Origin: Streptomyces hawaiiensis
Lineage (GTDB): Bacteria > Actinomycetota > Actinomycetes > Streptomycetales > Streptomycetaceae
DNA length: 64,000 nucleotides
NCBI RefSeq assembly: GCF_004803895.1
Contig: NZ_CP021978.1
Location: 2,542,001-2,606,000 of the forward strand
Direction of reading: 5' to 3'
Position 1 is the stretch's first letter; the number at the start of each line of letters is the position of its first letter. Shown here in pieces: positions 8,974 through 18,025 of this stretch. The notes under the pieces are model-generated. The model was not told where the DNA came from. It searched no databases and saw only the letters and a list, made by a program, of their open reading frames with translations. The position numbers and the translations under genes were made by a program.

Positions 8974-9018
8974 GTATGTTCTATTCTTGGGTCAGGACCA
9001 CACGGGGGTGGAGCGGAA

Positions 9019-9285
9019 ATGCCCGAGCACGAACAGGACGACCAGCAGCGGGAGTTCGACCTCAGATGGGCGGACGGAGCCGAGCACAAGGAGCCCTCGG
9101 CCCGGGCCCGTATGCTCGCCGCGCGCTGGAAGGACAACCCACCCGGGCCCGTGCCGTTCCGCGCGGACCCGGAGCACGTCTCGTCCCGCCGCCGCTCCTC
9201 CTGGATCTCGACCGCCGTGGTGCTGGGCTGCGTGGCGGCGGTGATCGTGCTGCTGGGATACATCAACTTCCGGGCGCCGTACTAG
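9019..9285 (+). CDS. Small single-pass membrane protein, function unknown
   Basis: 88 residues. A hydrophilic N-terminal ~58 residues, rich in Glu/Asp/Arg, is followed by one membrane helix near the C-terminus (STAVVLGCVAAVIVLLGYI, ~64-82) and a short NFRAPY tail, so it is a tail-anchored-like protein. The start is ATG with GGTGGAGCGG upstream, a weak ribosome site. It directly follows the glnA terminator in the same direction, with its own likely promoter in the intervening 45 nt. Its last base pairs overlap the end of the decayed acetyltransferase on the other strand. No function can be assigned. Confidence 0.75.
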   Translation: MPEHEQDDQQREFDLRWADGAEHKEPSARARMLAARWKDNPPGPVPFRADPEHVSSRRRSSWISTAVVLGCVAAVIVLLGYINFRAPY

Positions 9286-9553
9286 GCGGACCCGGGCACC
9301 TCACCGGCGTTCGGGGACACCTGGGCGTCACGGCGTCGGTCCCGGGTCTCGGGGAGTTGCTCGAAGCCGGCCGCCTTGTAGGTGGCGACGGCTCCGGCGT
9401 TGGAGGTCGGGGTGCAGACGACCGCGCTCGACGAACCGAGCCCACGTCCCCCGGGTGCAGCTGCATCGGCGCCCCGTCGTACTGCCACTCCCGCAGCACG
9501 CCCACAGCCTCGCTCAAGCCGTCGATATCCGGCACGTGCAACACGATCGTCAT
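9282..9553 (-). pseudogene. Decayed GNAT-family acetyltransferase (internal deletion and frameshift)
   Basis: Two pieces in different frames on the minus strand look like the two ends of one gene. The 5' piece begins with ATG at 9553 and reads MTIVLHVPDIDGLSEAVGVL then REWQYDGAPMQLHPGD. The 3' piece (stop TAG at 9282-9284) reads VVCTPTSNAGAVATYKAAGF then EQLPETRDRRRD, the 'N-x-GAVATYKAAGF' pattern of the acetyl-CoA-binding end of GNAT enzymes. The change of frame is near 9430-9450. About 90 codons remain, far below a full GNAT protein, so an internal deletion is inferred. It cannot encode a working enzyme. Confidence 0.75.
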
Positions 9554-9665
9554 GGCCCCGATCACACACCACCGCTCCGGCGGTCCGCACCCCGATTCGG
9601 CGCCGGTCGCTCCGACGCCCGCTACGATCCCTTCGAAAATGACAGGTCAAGCCTGGGGGTCGGGC

Positions 9666-10288
9666 ATGGACGAAGACATCCGGGGCGGAGAAACGGCCGT
9701 GGCACGGCTGGTGCGGGGGACGCCCCTGGGGGAGGTTCTCGACAGCGCCGATCCCGGAGCCTGGACCGCTTTGGACGTCGCGGTACGCACCTGGGCGTGG
9801 TACTCGTTCCCGGAGTTGCCGGACGCGAAGTGGGTCGCGAGCCGGGGCGTGGGGGCCGGCGACGCACCGCGTCGGCTCGTCCGCCGGCGGCCCGACTCCC
9901 CGGCCGATTCCGCGGCCGGGCCCGCGGTGGAGCCCCGGCTCGCGCTCGCTCTGTGCCATCCCGACGGCCGGACGCGCGAGGAGGCCCTCGCCTGGGCCGC
10001 TGAGTATCCCTCGCTCCGTCCACGCCCCTGCTGCCCGAGGCATGGCTGACCGAGCGGCTCGTTCCGGAGCGGCCCCATGTGCGCGTCGCCGCGTTCCGGT
10101 TGCTGGAGCAGCAGGGTGGGATCGCCCGGTTGCGGGCCGCGGTGGGGCTCCTGGGGGACCCGGACGTGAAACCGCGCGCCCGGGCCGCGCGGTCGGCGCG
10201 GGGCTGGTATCCGGCGGCGGTGCGCGAGGACGAGGAAGGGAGCGAGCTGTTGGCCCGTGCCCGATGGCTGCTCGCGAGCCACTGCTAA
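9666..10288 (+). pseudogene. Decayed hypothetical gene, possibly HEAT-repeat type (frameshift, probable internal deletion)
   Basis: The 5' part begins at ATG 9666 (MDEDIRGGETAVARLVRG) and stays open to 10049, with codons of normal Streptomyces bias up to about 10018 (EEALAWAAEYPSL). After that the coding-looking frame shifts to the one holding LLPEAWLTERLVPERPHVRV and ends at TAA 10286-10288. Both halves are helical and Ala/Leu/Arg-rich, with HEAT-like 'DPDVKPRARAARS' text. I infer one broken gene whose middle is missing. A second possibility is two short unrelated ORFs. Original function unknown. Confidence 0.55.
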
Positions 10289-10299
10289 CGTCCGGCCCC

Positions 10300-10671
10300 G
10301 TGAACGACAGCGTGTACGTGGGCAACGCCGGTGCGGACGCCGCTCTGGACCGGGGATGGATCCTCGGGCATTTCAAAGACGCCGGGGATCCGCGGCACAG
10401 CGAGGCCGTGGAGATCAAGTGGGGTGTGCATCCTCGGGGTGACGAGCGGGCGGAGTGGGTGCGGGGGGAGGAACGCACCGCGCTGCTCGTGCTCGTCAGT
10501 GGGCGCTTCCGCGTCGAACTCCCCGGGCGCGGTGTGCTGCTGGAGCGGCAGGGGGACTACGTCGTGTGGGGGCGCGGTGTCGATCACTCCTGGTACGCGG
10601 AGGAGGAGTCGGTGGTGCTGACGGTGCGGTGGCCGTCCGTGCCCGGCTACGCGGTGACCGCCGGCGGCTGA
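10300..10671 (+). CDS. Small cupin-fold-like protein
   Basis: 123 residues. The centre is beta-rich (RTALLVLVSGRFRVELPGRG then LLERQGDYVVWGRGVDHSWY). It resembles a cupin barrel: a turn with G-R-F-R-V, a G-D-Y-V-V strand pair, and a late His (VDHSW) that could bind a metal or ligand. No signal peptide or membrane segment is seen. The start is GTG at 10300; the open frame upstream has no ribosome site and overlaps the decayed gene. No ligand or pathway is evident. It lies 11 nt downstream of the decayed gene and upstream of the HtpX-type protease gene. Confidence 0.6.
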   Translation: MNDSVYVGNAGADAALDRGWILGHFKDAGDPRHSEAVEIKWGVHPRGDERAEWVRGEERTALLVLVSGRFRVELPGRGVLLERQGDYVVWGRGVDHSWYAEEESVVLTVRWPSVPGYAVTAGG

Positions 10672-10762
10672 CGGCTTTGCCGGTCCTGGGGACGATCACG
10701 ACCCCTTCATGGGCGGGCCCGGGTGCACACTGGCTGTGGGACGAGTGCGCGACTGCGGGGTG

Positions 10763-11686
10763 ATGCAGATGCACAGCCGGTTCCGGAGCGATCGGCGGTT
10801 GACCACCCGTATGGGGATCACGCTGTTCCTGCTCGGGTTGTTGTACGTGGGGTTCGTCGCCGCGTTGATCGTGCTGCTGAAGTCGTGGGTGCTGGTCGTG
10901 GTGATCGCGGCGGCGCTGCTCGGCGCGCAGTACTGGTTCTCCGACCGGATCGCGCTGTACGCCATGCGCGGGCGGGTGGTGGAGCGGGAGGAGTATCCCG
11001 AGCTCTACGCGGTGATCGACCGGCTGTGCGCCCTGGCCGACATGCCGGGGCCGGTGGTCGCGGTGTCCGAGATGGACATGCCGAACGCGTTCGCGACCGG
11101 GCGGAACCCCGATCACGCGGTGGTGTGTGTGACGACCGGGCTGCTGCGGCGGCTGGAGCCGGCCGAGCTGGAGGGCGTGCTGGCGCACGAGCTGTCGCAC
11201 GTGGCGCACAAGGACGTCGCCGTGATCACCGTCGCGTCGTTCCTCGGTGTGATCGCGGGGCTGATCGTGCGGTTCGCCTTCTACTCGCAATTGTTCGGCG
11301 GAGGCCGGAGGGACCAGAACACCGCTGCCGTGTTCGCCGCGGTGATGGGCGTGTCGGCGGCCGTCTACGCGATCAGCTTCCTGCTGATCCGGGCCCTGTC
11401 CCGGTACCGGGAACTGGCCGCGGACCGGGCGGCCGCGCTGCTCACCGGCCGGCCTTCGGCGCTGGCCTCCGCGCTCACCAAGGTCTCCGGCGACATCGCC
11501 CGCATCCCGACCAAGGACCTGCGCACGGCCCAGGCCTTCAACGCCTTCTACTTCACGCCGGCCCTGGGCAGGGAGCCCGGCATCGCACGGCTCTTCTCGA
11601 CCCACCCGAGCCTGGAGCAGCGCCTCGACCAGCTGGGCCGGATCTCCGCCGAGCTGGGCGAGGCGGCGGCACCCGGAGGGGTGTGA
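10763..11686 (+). CDS. HtpX-like zinc metalloprotease (M48), PspAB-associated
   Basis: 307 residues. M48 proteases are membrane-anchored and degrade or process damaged membrane proteins. Two transmembrane segments lie at ~15-55 (MGITLFLLGLLYVGFVAALI; LVVVIAAALLGAQYWF). The zinc site HELSH (in LAHELSHVAHKD) is near residue 155, with a downstream glutamate (YRELAADRAAA) that supplies the third ligand. Two more hydrophobic segments follow the zinc site. The end motif FSTHPSLEQRLDQL is typical. The start could be GTG 10760, ATG 10763 or ATG 10769; I chose 10763. The next gene, 7 nt downstream, encodes PspAB, so the pair forms a two-gene envelope-stress unit. Confidence 0.85.
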   Translation: MQMHSRFRSDRRLTTRMGITLFLLGLLYVGFVAALIVLLKSWVLVVVIAAALLGAQYWFSDRIALYAMRGRVVEREEYPELYAVIDRLCALADMPGPVVAVSEMDMPNAFATGRNPDHAVVCVTTGLLRRLEPAELEGVLAHELSHVAHKDVAVITVASFLGVIAGLIVRFAFYSQLFGGGRRDQNTAAVFAAVMGVSAAVYAISFLLIRALSRYRELAADRAAALLTGRPSALASALTKVSGDIARIPTKDLRTAQAFNAFYFTPALGREPGIARLFSTHPSLEQRLDQLGRISAELGEAAAPGGV

Positions 11687-11693
11687 GCGGACC

Positions 11694-12278
11694 ATGGGGC
11701 TGATGGACATCCTGCTGGGCCGGACCAAGCCGGTCGTGGCGGATCTCGACCGGCTCTTCGCGCTGCCCTCGGCGGCCGTGACGCTGGAGGCCGCCGCGGG
11801 CTTCACGCCGACCGGGCAGGGCGCGGTGTGCTTCGCCACGGTCGAGGGCGCGGCCTTCGAGCAGTCCCACCGCGAGGTGCAGGCCCTCCTGGACGCCGAC
11901 ACCGACCGCGACGGCCCACCGGTGGAGCTGCGGCGGGACGACTACGGCTACTCCTGGCTGGTCTCGCGCCGCTCCTCCGACCAGCTCTCCGCGCTCGTGA
12001 ACGACCTGCACGCCGTGAACAGCCAGATGGAGGTCAACGGATTTGGCCCCCAACTGCTGTGCTCGCTGGCCGGGTTCGAGGATCTCTCCGGCCGGCGTCT
12101 CGCGCTGGTCTACCTCTACAAACGCGGCACGTTCTACCCGTTCGCGCCCCCGCCGGACGGCACGCGGCGGCGCGACAACGCACTCGAACTCCAGGTGCGG
12201 GCCGCGCTCTCCGGCGATCTGCGCATCGAGCAGGACCTGAGCCGCTGGTTCCCGGTGTGGGGAGCGCCGGGACTGTGA
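11694..12278 (+). CDS. pspAB: PspA-associated protein PspAB
   Basis: 194 residues. The N-terminus MGLMDILLGRTKPVVADLDRL matches the actinobacterial PspAB family, named for its link to phage-shock protein A systems and commonly encoded next to an HtpX-type protease, as here. The protein is soluble, with no membrane segment. The middle (DDYGYSWLVSRRSSDQLSAL) and the end (GDLRIEQDLSRWFPVWGAPG) are the conserved parts. The start is ATG with GGTGTGAG upstream, 7 nt after the protease stop, so the two are almost surely co-transcribed. The biochemical role is not established. No pspA gene is in this window. Confidence 0.8.
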   Translation: MGLMDILLGRTKPVVADLDRLFALPSAAVTLEAAAGFTPTGQGAVCFATVEGAAFEQSHREVQALLDADTDRDGPPVELRRDDYGYSWLVSRRSSDQLSALVNDLHAVNSQMEVNGFGPQLLCSLAGFEDLSGRRLALVYLYKRGTFYPFAPPPDGTRRRDNALELQVRAALSGDLRIEQDLSRWFPVWGAPGL

Positions 12279-12318
12279 ACGCCCCTCATGGGCCGGGGCC
12301 GCGTGAGGGAATGGCCGT

Positions 12319-13941
12319 ATGAGTGAGCTGATCCCCTTCACACACGTCATCGGCGGTGAACGACTCAGCGGGCTGGCCTCCGGTGGCGGGGAGAGGGCCC
12401 GGGCCACGGTCGTCCTGTTGCACGGTGCGGGCAACGGCGGCAAGGAGCGACTGGTGCCGCTGCTGGCGGAGTTCGCCGCCCACGGCTGCCACGCCCTCGC
12501 CTTCGACTTCTCGGGACACGGGGAGAGTACGGGCCTGCTGCCGGAACTGAGTCTGCGCCGCCGCTTCGAACAGGCCGTCTCCGTCATCGACGCCCGCGCG
12601 CGCGTGGACGGGCCGTTGGTCCTGGCCGGGTTCAGCATGAGCGGCCAGACGGTGGCGGATCTCGTGCGGCACTACGGGGACCGGGTGGCGGCCCTGGGGC
12701 TGTGCGCGCCGGCGGTGTACGCGGCCGAGGCGTGGGACGTGCCGTTCGGCGCGGGTGACGGGCGGTTCAGCGAGATCATCCGCGGGCCCGGGAGCTGGCA
12801 CGCGGCTCCCGGGCTCGACGTCCTGCGGGCGTTCGAGGGACGGGCGGTGCTCGCGGTGCCGGGCACGGACGAGGTCATCCCGCCCGCCGTGACGGAGGCG
12901 TTCTCCCAGGCGCTGGCCCGGCGCGCCCAGTTCACCCACTGGGAACTCCCCGACGCGAGGCACCGGTTGGGCCGGTGGTTCCGCGACCACCCCGACGACC
13001 GGCGGGAGTTCGTCGCCGCCGTCCTGACCGGGCTCGGCGAGCATGGCTGGACGGCGACCCGCGCGTGGGTGGCCAGGCAACTCCCGGAGGGCCGTACGGT
13101 CGACAAGTCGGCTTTTCTGGCCGGCGGCTGGAGCGCCCAGATGCGGCGGCTCACCCTCGACGACGGCACCGAGCTGGCCCTGCGGACCATCGTGAAGCCC
13201 TTCTTCCGGCGGCATGCGCCCGGGCTGCTGGCCCGCGAGGCGGAGATCCTCACGCTGCTCGCGGAGCAGGAGGGGGTGCCGGCCGCCGAGCTGATCGGCG
13301 TCGACGCGACCGGCGAGCACTGCGACCATCCGTCCCTGCTGATGTCCGTGCTGCCGGGGCGGGTCCGGGTCGACGAGGAGGAACTCGGCCCGCGGGTGGA
13401 CTTGCTGGCGGGTCAGCTGGCCCGGATCCACCGGATCGTCCCCCGGGAGCGCCCGCGTGCGTACCAGGCATGGACGTCGCCGACGGCGGTCCCCCCGGGG
13501 TGGGAGCGGGCCGTGGACGTCATCCGCCGCGATCCCCCGCCCTACGACGGCTGCTTCCTGCACCGCGACTTCCACCCCGGGAACGTCCTGTTCACGGGTT
13601 CGGGGGCCGGTCTGCGGGTCAGTGGTGTCGTCGACTGGGTGGAGACCTCGTGGGGTCCTGCCGACCTGGACGTCGCCCACTGCTCGACAGCACTCGCACT
13701 GCTGCACGGACCCGAGTACGGCCTCGGCTTCCGGGAGCGCTACGAGGCTCAGGGCGGTCGGCGCCTGGCCGACGGCCCGGAGCATCTGTACTGGCGGCTG
13801 CTCGATGCCCTGGCCTACGTCCCCGACGCGGCGAAGCTGGCGGGGCCGTGGCGGGAGCTGGGCCGGACCGATCTGACGCCCGAGGTGCTGGGCGAGCGGC
13901 TGGAGGCATATGTGACGGGGCTGCTGAAGCGGTACGCCTGA
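12319..13941 (+). CDS. Fusion: alpha/beta hydrolase plus aminoglycoside-phosphotransferase-like kinase
   Basis: 540 residues in one frame. Residues ~1-240 form an alpha/beta hydrolase: oxyanion segment LLHGAGNGG (33-41), nucleophile elbow GFSMSG with S106, candidate acid D184 (GTDEVIPP) and base H215 (PDARHR). The elbow has Ser where Gly is usual. Residues ~265-540 form an APH/choline-kinase-like domain: catalytic loop FLHRDFHPGNVLF (HRD at 415-417, N422) and the metal-binding VVDW at ~437-440. Both domains look intact. Substrates are unknown; the pairing suggests modification of a small hydroxylated or esterified compound, but that is inference. The start is ATG with GAGGGAA upstream. It stands between pspAB and an AlkZ-like gene. 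Confidence 0.8.
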   Translation: MSELIPFTHVIGGERLSGLASGGGERARATVVLLHGAGNGGKERLVPLLAEFAAHGCHALAFDFSGHGESTGLLPELSLRRRFEQAVSVIDARARVDGPLVLAGFSMSGQTVADLVRHYGDRVAALGLCAPAVYAAEAWDVPFGAGDGRFSEIIRGPGSWHAAPGLDVLRAFEGRAVLAVPGTDEVIPPAVTEAFSQALARRAQFTHWELPDARHRLGRWFRDHPDDRREFVAAVLTGLGEHGWTATRAWVARQLPEGRTVDKSAFLAGGWSAQMRRLTLDDGTELALRTIVKPFFRRHAPGLLAREAEILTLLAEQEGVPAAELIGVDATGEHCDHPSLLMSVLPGRVRVDEEELGPRVDLLAGQLARIHRIVPRERPRAYQAWTSPTAVPPGWERAVDVIRRDPPPYDGCFLHRDFHPGNVLFTGSGAGLRVSGVVDWVETSWGPADLDVAHCSTALALLHGPEYGLGFRERYEAQGGRRLADGPEHLYWRLLDALAYVPDAAKLAGPWRELGRTDLTPEVLGERLEAYVTGLLKRYA

Positions 13942-14016
13942 GGCGTCTGACGGGGTGATTGTCAGTGGCGTCCGAGATGATGAGGCGTTCGGGGGGCGCG
14001 ACGAGCGGAGGCCGTC

Positions 14017-15198
14017 ATGGGTGCGCAGCGGTACATCGGCGTGGACGAGCGGCGGGTTCGGCTCGCGCTGCGCCAGCGGCTGGCCGGGTCGGCCAGGGCG
14101 GGGACGCCCGAGGAGGTCGCCGGTGCGCTGGTCGCGCTGCACGGCACGGACCCGGCGACGGTCTACCTGGCCGTGGGCGCGCGGCTCGCGGACCCCGCCA
14201 GGACCGTCGAGGAGACCGGGCGGGCCCTGTACGAGGACCGTTCCCTGGTGCGGATGCACGGCATGCGGCACACGGTGTTCGTGTTCCCCACGGCCCTGAC
14301 CGCCGTGGTGCACGCCTCGACGGGTCTGGTGGTCGCCGCCCGGGAGAGGGCCGCGCTGCTCAAGCACATGGCCGGGGCCGGGGCGCCGGACGCGGTCTGG
14401 CTGAAGGAGGTCGAGGAGTCGACGCTGGCCGCCCTCGCCCGGCGCGGGCAGGCGACGGCGGCCGAACTCGCCCAGGACGAGCCGCGTCTGCGGGAGCAGT
14501 TCGTGTACGCGCCCGGGAAGAGCTACGAGGGGATGCACACGGTCTCGACCCGGCTGCTGAAGGTGCTGGGCGTCGAGGGGAAGGTCGTGCGCGGCCGGCC
14601 GCTCGGCTCCTGGACGTCCAGTCAGTTTCGCTGGGCTGTGGCACCCGAGCATGCCGAGCTGGACACGGCCGGGGCGCAGGCGGAGCTGCTGAGACGGTGG
14701 CTCACCGCGTGCGGTCCGGCGACCGAGGCCGATCTGAAGTGGTGGACGGGGTGGCGCGTGACGGAGGTCCGCAGGGCCCTGGCCGCGATCGGAGCGGAGC
14801 CGGTGTCACTGGACGAGGGCACGGGGTATGTCGCCGAGGGCGACACAAGCCCGGTTCCCGCGCCCGAGCCGTGGGCCGCGCTACTGCCCGGTCTCGACCC
14901 GACGGCGATGGGGTGGCAGCAGCGCGACTGGTATCTCGCGCCGGAGCTGCGGCCCCTGTTGTTCGACGGCAGCGGCAACGTCGGGCCGACGGTGTGGTGG
15001 GACGGGCGGGTGATCGGCGGCTGGGCGCAGCGGCCCGACGGGGAGATCACCTGGCGGATCCTCGCCGGGGAGGGCATCGGCCGGGAGGCCCTCGCGGCGA
15101 TCGAGTCGGAGGCGGAGCGGCTCAGCGGCTGGGTCGGGACGACCAGGATCACGCCGCGTTTCCGCACACCACTGGAGAAGGAGCTGACGGCAGGCTGA
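14017..15198 (+). CDS. Winged-helix DNA-binding protein of the AlkZ/YcaQ-like superfamily
   Basis: 393 residues. It belongs to the winged-helix (HTH_42, formerly DUF1006) family, which includes AlkZ DNA glycosylases that remove interstrand crosslinks and bulky lesions. Repeated winged-helix text is visible (ALRQRLAGSARAGTPEEVAG; LARRGQATAAELAQDEPRLR; LRRWLTACGPATEADLKWWT), as is the C-terminal PTVWWDGRVIGGWAQR segment. It contains an ALHGTDPATVYL motif instead of the LQID/QxQ catalytic site of true AlkZ, so it may be a non-catalytic relative. The start is ATG at 14017 with CGGAGG upstream. It is cytoplasmic. The 3' neighbour is the repeat region that follows tetR on the other strand. Confidence 0.7.
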   Translation: MGAQRYIGVDERRVRLALRQRLAGSARAGTPEEVAGALVALHGTDPATVYLAVGARLADPARTVEETGRALYEDRSLVRMHGMRHTVFVFPTALTAVVHASTGLVVAARERAALLKHMAGAGAPDAVWLKEVEESTLAALARRGQATAAELAQDEPRLREQFVYAPGKSYEGMHTVSTRLLKVLGVEGKVVRGRPLGSWTSSQFRWAVAPEHAELDTAGAQAELLRRWLTACGPATEADLKWWTGWRVTEVRRALAAIGAEPVSLDEGTGYVAEGDTSPVPAPEPWAALLPGLDPTAMGWQQRDWYLAPELRPLLFDGSGNVGPTVWWDGRVIGGWAQRPDGEITWRILAGEGIGREALAAIESEAERLSGWVGTTRITPRFRTPLEKELTAG

Positions 15199-15239
15199 GA
15201 CGGCGGCGGACACGGCCGCCGCCCAGTGGGCGACCGCCG

Positions 15240-15725
15240 GGAAGCCCCACCGGACACCCGCGCCGGGGCACGCCGGCCGCCGCCAGGACGGCCCGGTCGG
15301 GCACGCCCCGTCGGGCCGGCAGCCACCGATCAGCCGACCGGCGCCCGGGACGGGCCTCGCCGGTCCCACAGACCTGCCTCCGCCCCGCACCTGCACCCCC
15401 GCACTTGCCGCCGCCAGGGCAGCCCGGCCAGCCACGGGCCGTGAGCCGACCGCCACCGACCAGCCAGCCGGCGCCCGGAACCGGCGCCGCCAGTCACACG
15501 CGCCGAGACTGGCCTCCGCACCGCACCTACGCCCCCCTTGCCGCCCTCACCCCCGCCAAGGCATCCCGGCCAGCCACGCTCCATCGAGCCGACGCCACCG
15601 ACCAGTCGGCCAGCGCCCAGGACCGGCACCGCCGGTCACACGCGCCGGAGCTTGCCTCCGCCCCGCACGTACACCCCCGCCCTCGCCGCCGTCACCGCCA
15701 CCTCGGCGGCCCGGTCGGCCGTGGC
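15240..15725. repeat. Degenerate tandem repeat (~135 bp) derived from the 3' end of the tetR gene
   Basis: Landmark GCCTCCGC recurs at 15376, 15512 and 15654 (spacing 136 and 142). A more eroded copy upstream shares GCCGCCGCCA at 15276 and 15407 (spacing 131). The last copy is the real end of the minus-strand tetR gene. On that strand the copies translate to variants of the same tail, AARAGVYVRGGG, such as AASAGVQVRGGG. The rest of 15199-15635 holds no other gene that I can support. Confidence 0.75.
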
Positions 15726-16268
15726 CTCGTCGAGTCGGCCGCCGCTGATCAGCAGGTGGTAGTAGAGCGGGGCGGAGACCGCGCGGACCACCTCGTGCGC
15801 GTCGGTGCCCTCGGGTGCCTCGCCCCGGTCGACGGCCTGCCGGACGCAGGGGGCCCACTCCCGGACGCGGATGTCGTAGAAGCGGTGCAGCGCTGCGGCC
15901 GTCTTCGCGTCGCCGGTGGCGGCGGCGATCAGCGCCTTGAACAGCGGCCCCTGCCGAGGGTCCGTCAACGTGCGCTGCACGAGGCGGGCGTTGGCCGTCA
16001 GGTCGCCGAGCAGTGAGCCGGTCTCGGTGCGCGGCGCGGACTGTTCGGCCATGTCCTCCAGGAGGTCCGTCACCAGACCGGTCACCGTTCCCCAGCGGCG
16101 GTAGACGGTCGTCTTGCCCACGCCCGCGCGGCGCGCGATGTCGGCCAGGTCCAGGCCGGTGAAGCCCTGCTCGGTCAGGGCGTCCTCGGCCGCCCGCAGC
16201 ACCGCCTCCCGCACCCGCGCCGTGCGCCCCCCGGGCCGTACGGTCCCCGGCTCGCCCCCGTCAAGCAT
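15636..16268 (-). CDS. TetR-family transcriptional regulator
   Basis: 210 residues. The N-terminal helix-turn-helix is clear (LDLADIARRAGVGKTTVYRR, ~residues 39-58), followed by a TetR-type all-helical ligand domain (ANARLVQRTLTDPRQGPLFK; LYYHLLISGGRLDEATADRA). It is divergent from an aldo/keto reductase with 103 nt between the two starts, so it probably represses that gene and itself. A TTAGT-n4-ACTAA inverted repeat in the shared region is a candidate operator. The start is ATG at 16268. The 3' end has been duplicated in tandem beyond the stop codon. The ligand is unknown. Confidence 0.85.
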   Translation of the reverse strand: MLDGGEPGTVRPGGRTARVREAVLRAAEDALTEQGFTGLDLADIARRAGVGKTTVYRRWGTVTGLVTDLLEDMAEQSAPRTETGSLLGDLTANARLVQRTLTDPRQGPLFKALIAAATGDAKTAAALHRFYDIRVREWAPCVRQAVDRGEAPEGTDAHEVVRAVSAPLYYHLLISGGRLDEATADRAAEVAVTAARAGVYVRGGGKLRRV

Positions 16269-16302
16269 AACGGCACTCCAGTTCCATTAGATACTCCACT
16301 CC

Positions 16303-16323
16303 GTTACCTTAGTGACTACTAAC
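16303..16323. promoter_or_regulatory. Candidate TetR operator between tetR and the aldo/keto reductase gene
   Basis: TTAGTGACTACTAA at 16309-16322 is a perfect inverted repeat (TTAGT-n4-ACTAA), inside a wider GTTA...TAAC pair (16303-16306, 16320-16323). It overlaps a possible -10 box (TACCTT, 16304-16309) for the reductase gene. Confidence 0.5.
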
Positions 16324-16371
16324 AGAACCACAGACCCATTAAGCAGGGGTCGCCGTCGAGAGGGGTCCAAG

Positions 16372-17427
<1,056 letters not shown>

Positions 17428-17481
17428 GCGAGCGCCGGGCACCCCGTGATCCGGGGCACCCGGCGCTGGGACCGCAGCGGT

Positions 17482-17796
17482 TCAGCGCGCGTACCGCATG
17501 AACGCCCGCACCATGTGGCACGTCGTGTCCGACGGCGGGTGGACGCCGATCAGTTCCGCGGCGTCGCGGATCGTCTCGTTGCGGGCCTGGTTCGGCATGT
17601 AGACGCCCGAGTCGAGCAGGGCGATGGCCAGGCGCATCGCCTTGAGGCGGCGGTTGTGCGTCACGTACCACTGGCGCGGCCGGCCCGGCGGCAGCGGCCG
17701 CTTCTCCACGGGCACGTACGGCAGGTCGAGCAGGACGGAACGCTTCGCGGTGGACTGGGTGGGCAACGGCTTCGACTTCAGGGCGGCAGCGGGCAC
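17482..17796 (-). CDS. Conserved hypothetical protein (~104 aa)
   Basis: About 104 residues, cytoplasmic, with no recognised domain. Conserved-looking text includes LPPGRPRQWYVTHNRRLKAM and LDSGVYMPNQARNETIRDAA, with a helical C-terminal half (TTCHMVRAFMRYAR). The start is uncertain. AGGAGG lies directly against the ATG at 17802 with no spacing, whereas the GTG two codons later (17796) is 6 nt from AGGAGG, the normal distance. I therefore favour 17796. It is convergent with the aldo/keto reductase gene and divergent from arsC. No function is inferred. Confidence 0.7.
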   Translation of the reverse strand: MPAAALKSKPLPTQSTAKRSVLLDLPYVPVEKRPLPPGRPRQWYVTHNRRLKAMRLAIALLDSGVYMPNQARNETIRDAAELIGVHPPSDTTCHMVRAFMRYAR

Positions 17797-18013
17797 AGGC
17801 ATCCTCCTGTCGCGGTCGGGCGGCTCACCGAAGACGTCGACATCCCCGGCGCCACCCTCGAACACTGCTTACAGTCTACCGCCCGGCACTGACAACGGGG
17901 AGTGCGCAGAGACCGGCAAACGCCCAGGTGAGGCAGGAAATTGGCGTCCCGTCACGGCAGGTTTACGAGGTACGGGTGGGGTGTCGGAAAATCGAACAAG
18001 ACCGTCCGGCGCG

Positions 18014-18019
18014 TACCGT
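18014..18019 (+). promoter_or_regulatory. -10 box for leaderless arsC-like gene (TACCGT)
   Basis: TACCGT ends 6 nt before the ATG at 18026 with no ribosome site between them. Confidence 0.55.
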
Positions 18020-18025
18020 GTGAAC

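Noticed and set aside
12319..13941. Aminoglycoside resistance gene
   Set aside because: The APH-like domain is only generally similar and is fused to a hydrolase; the sequence gives no evidence for aminoglycoside as substrate.
15199..15635. Short Arg/Pro-rich open frames after the AlkZ-like gene
   Set aside because: They come from the tandem copies of the tetR 3' end and change frame between units.
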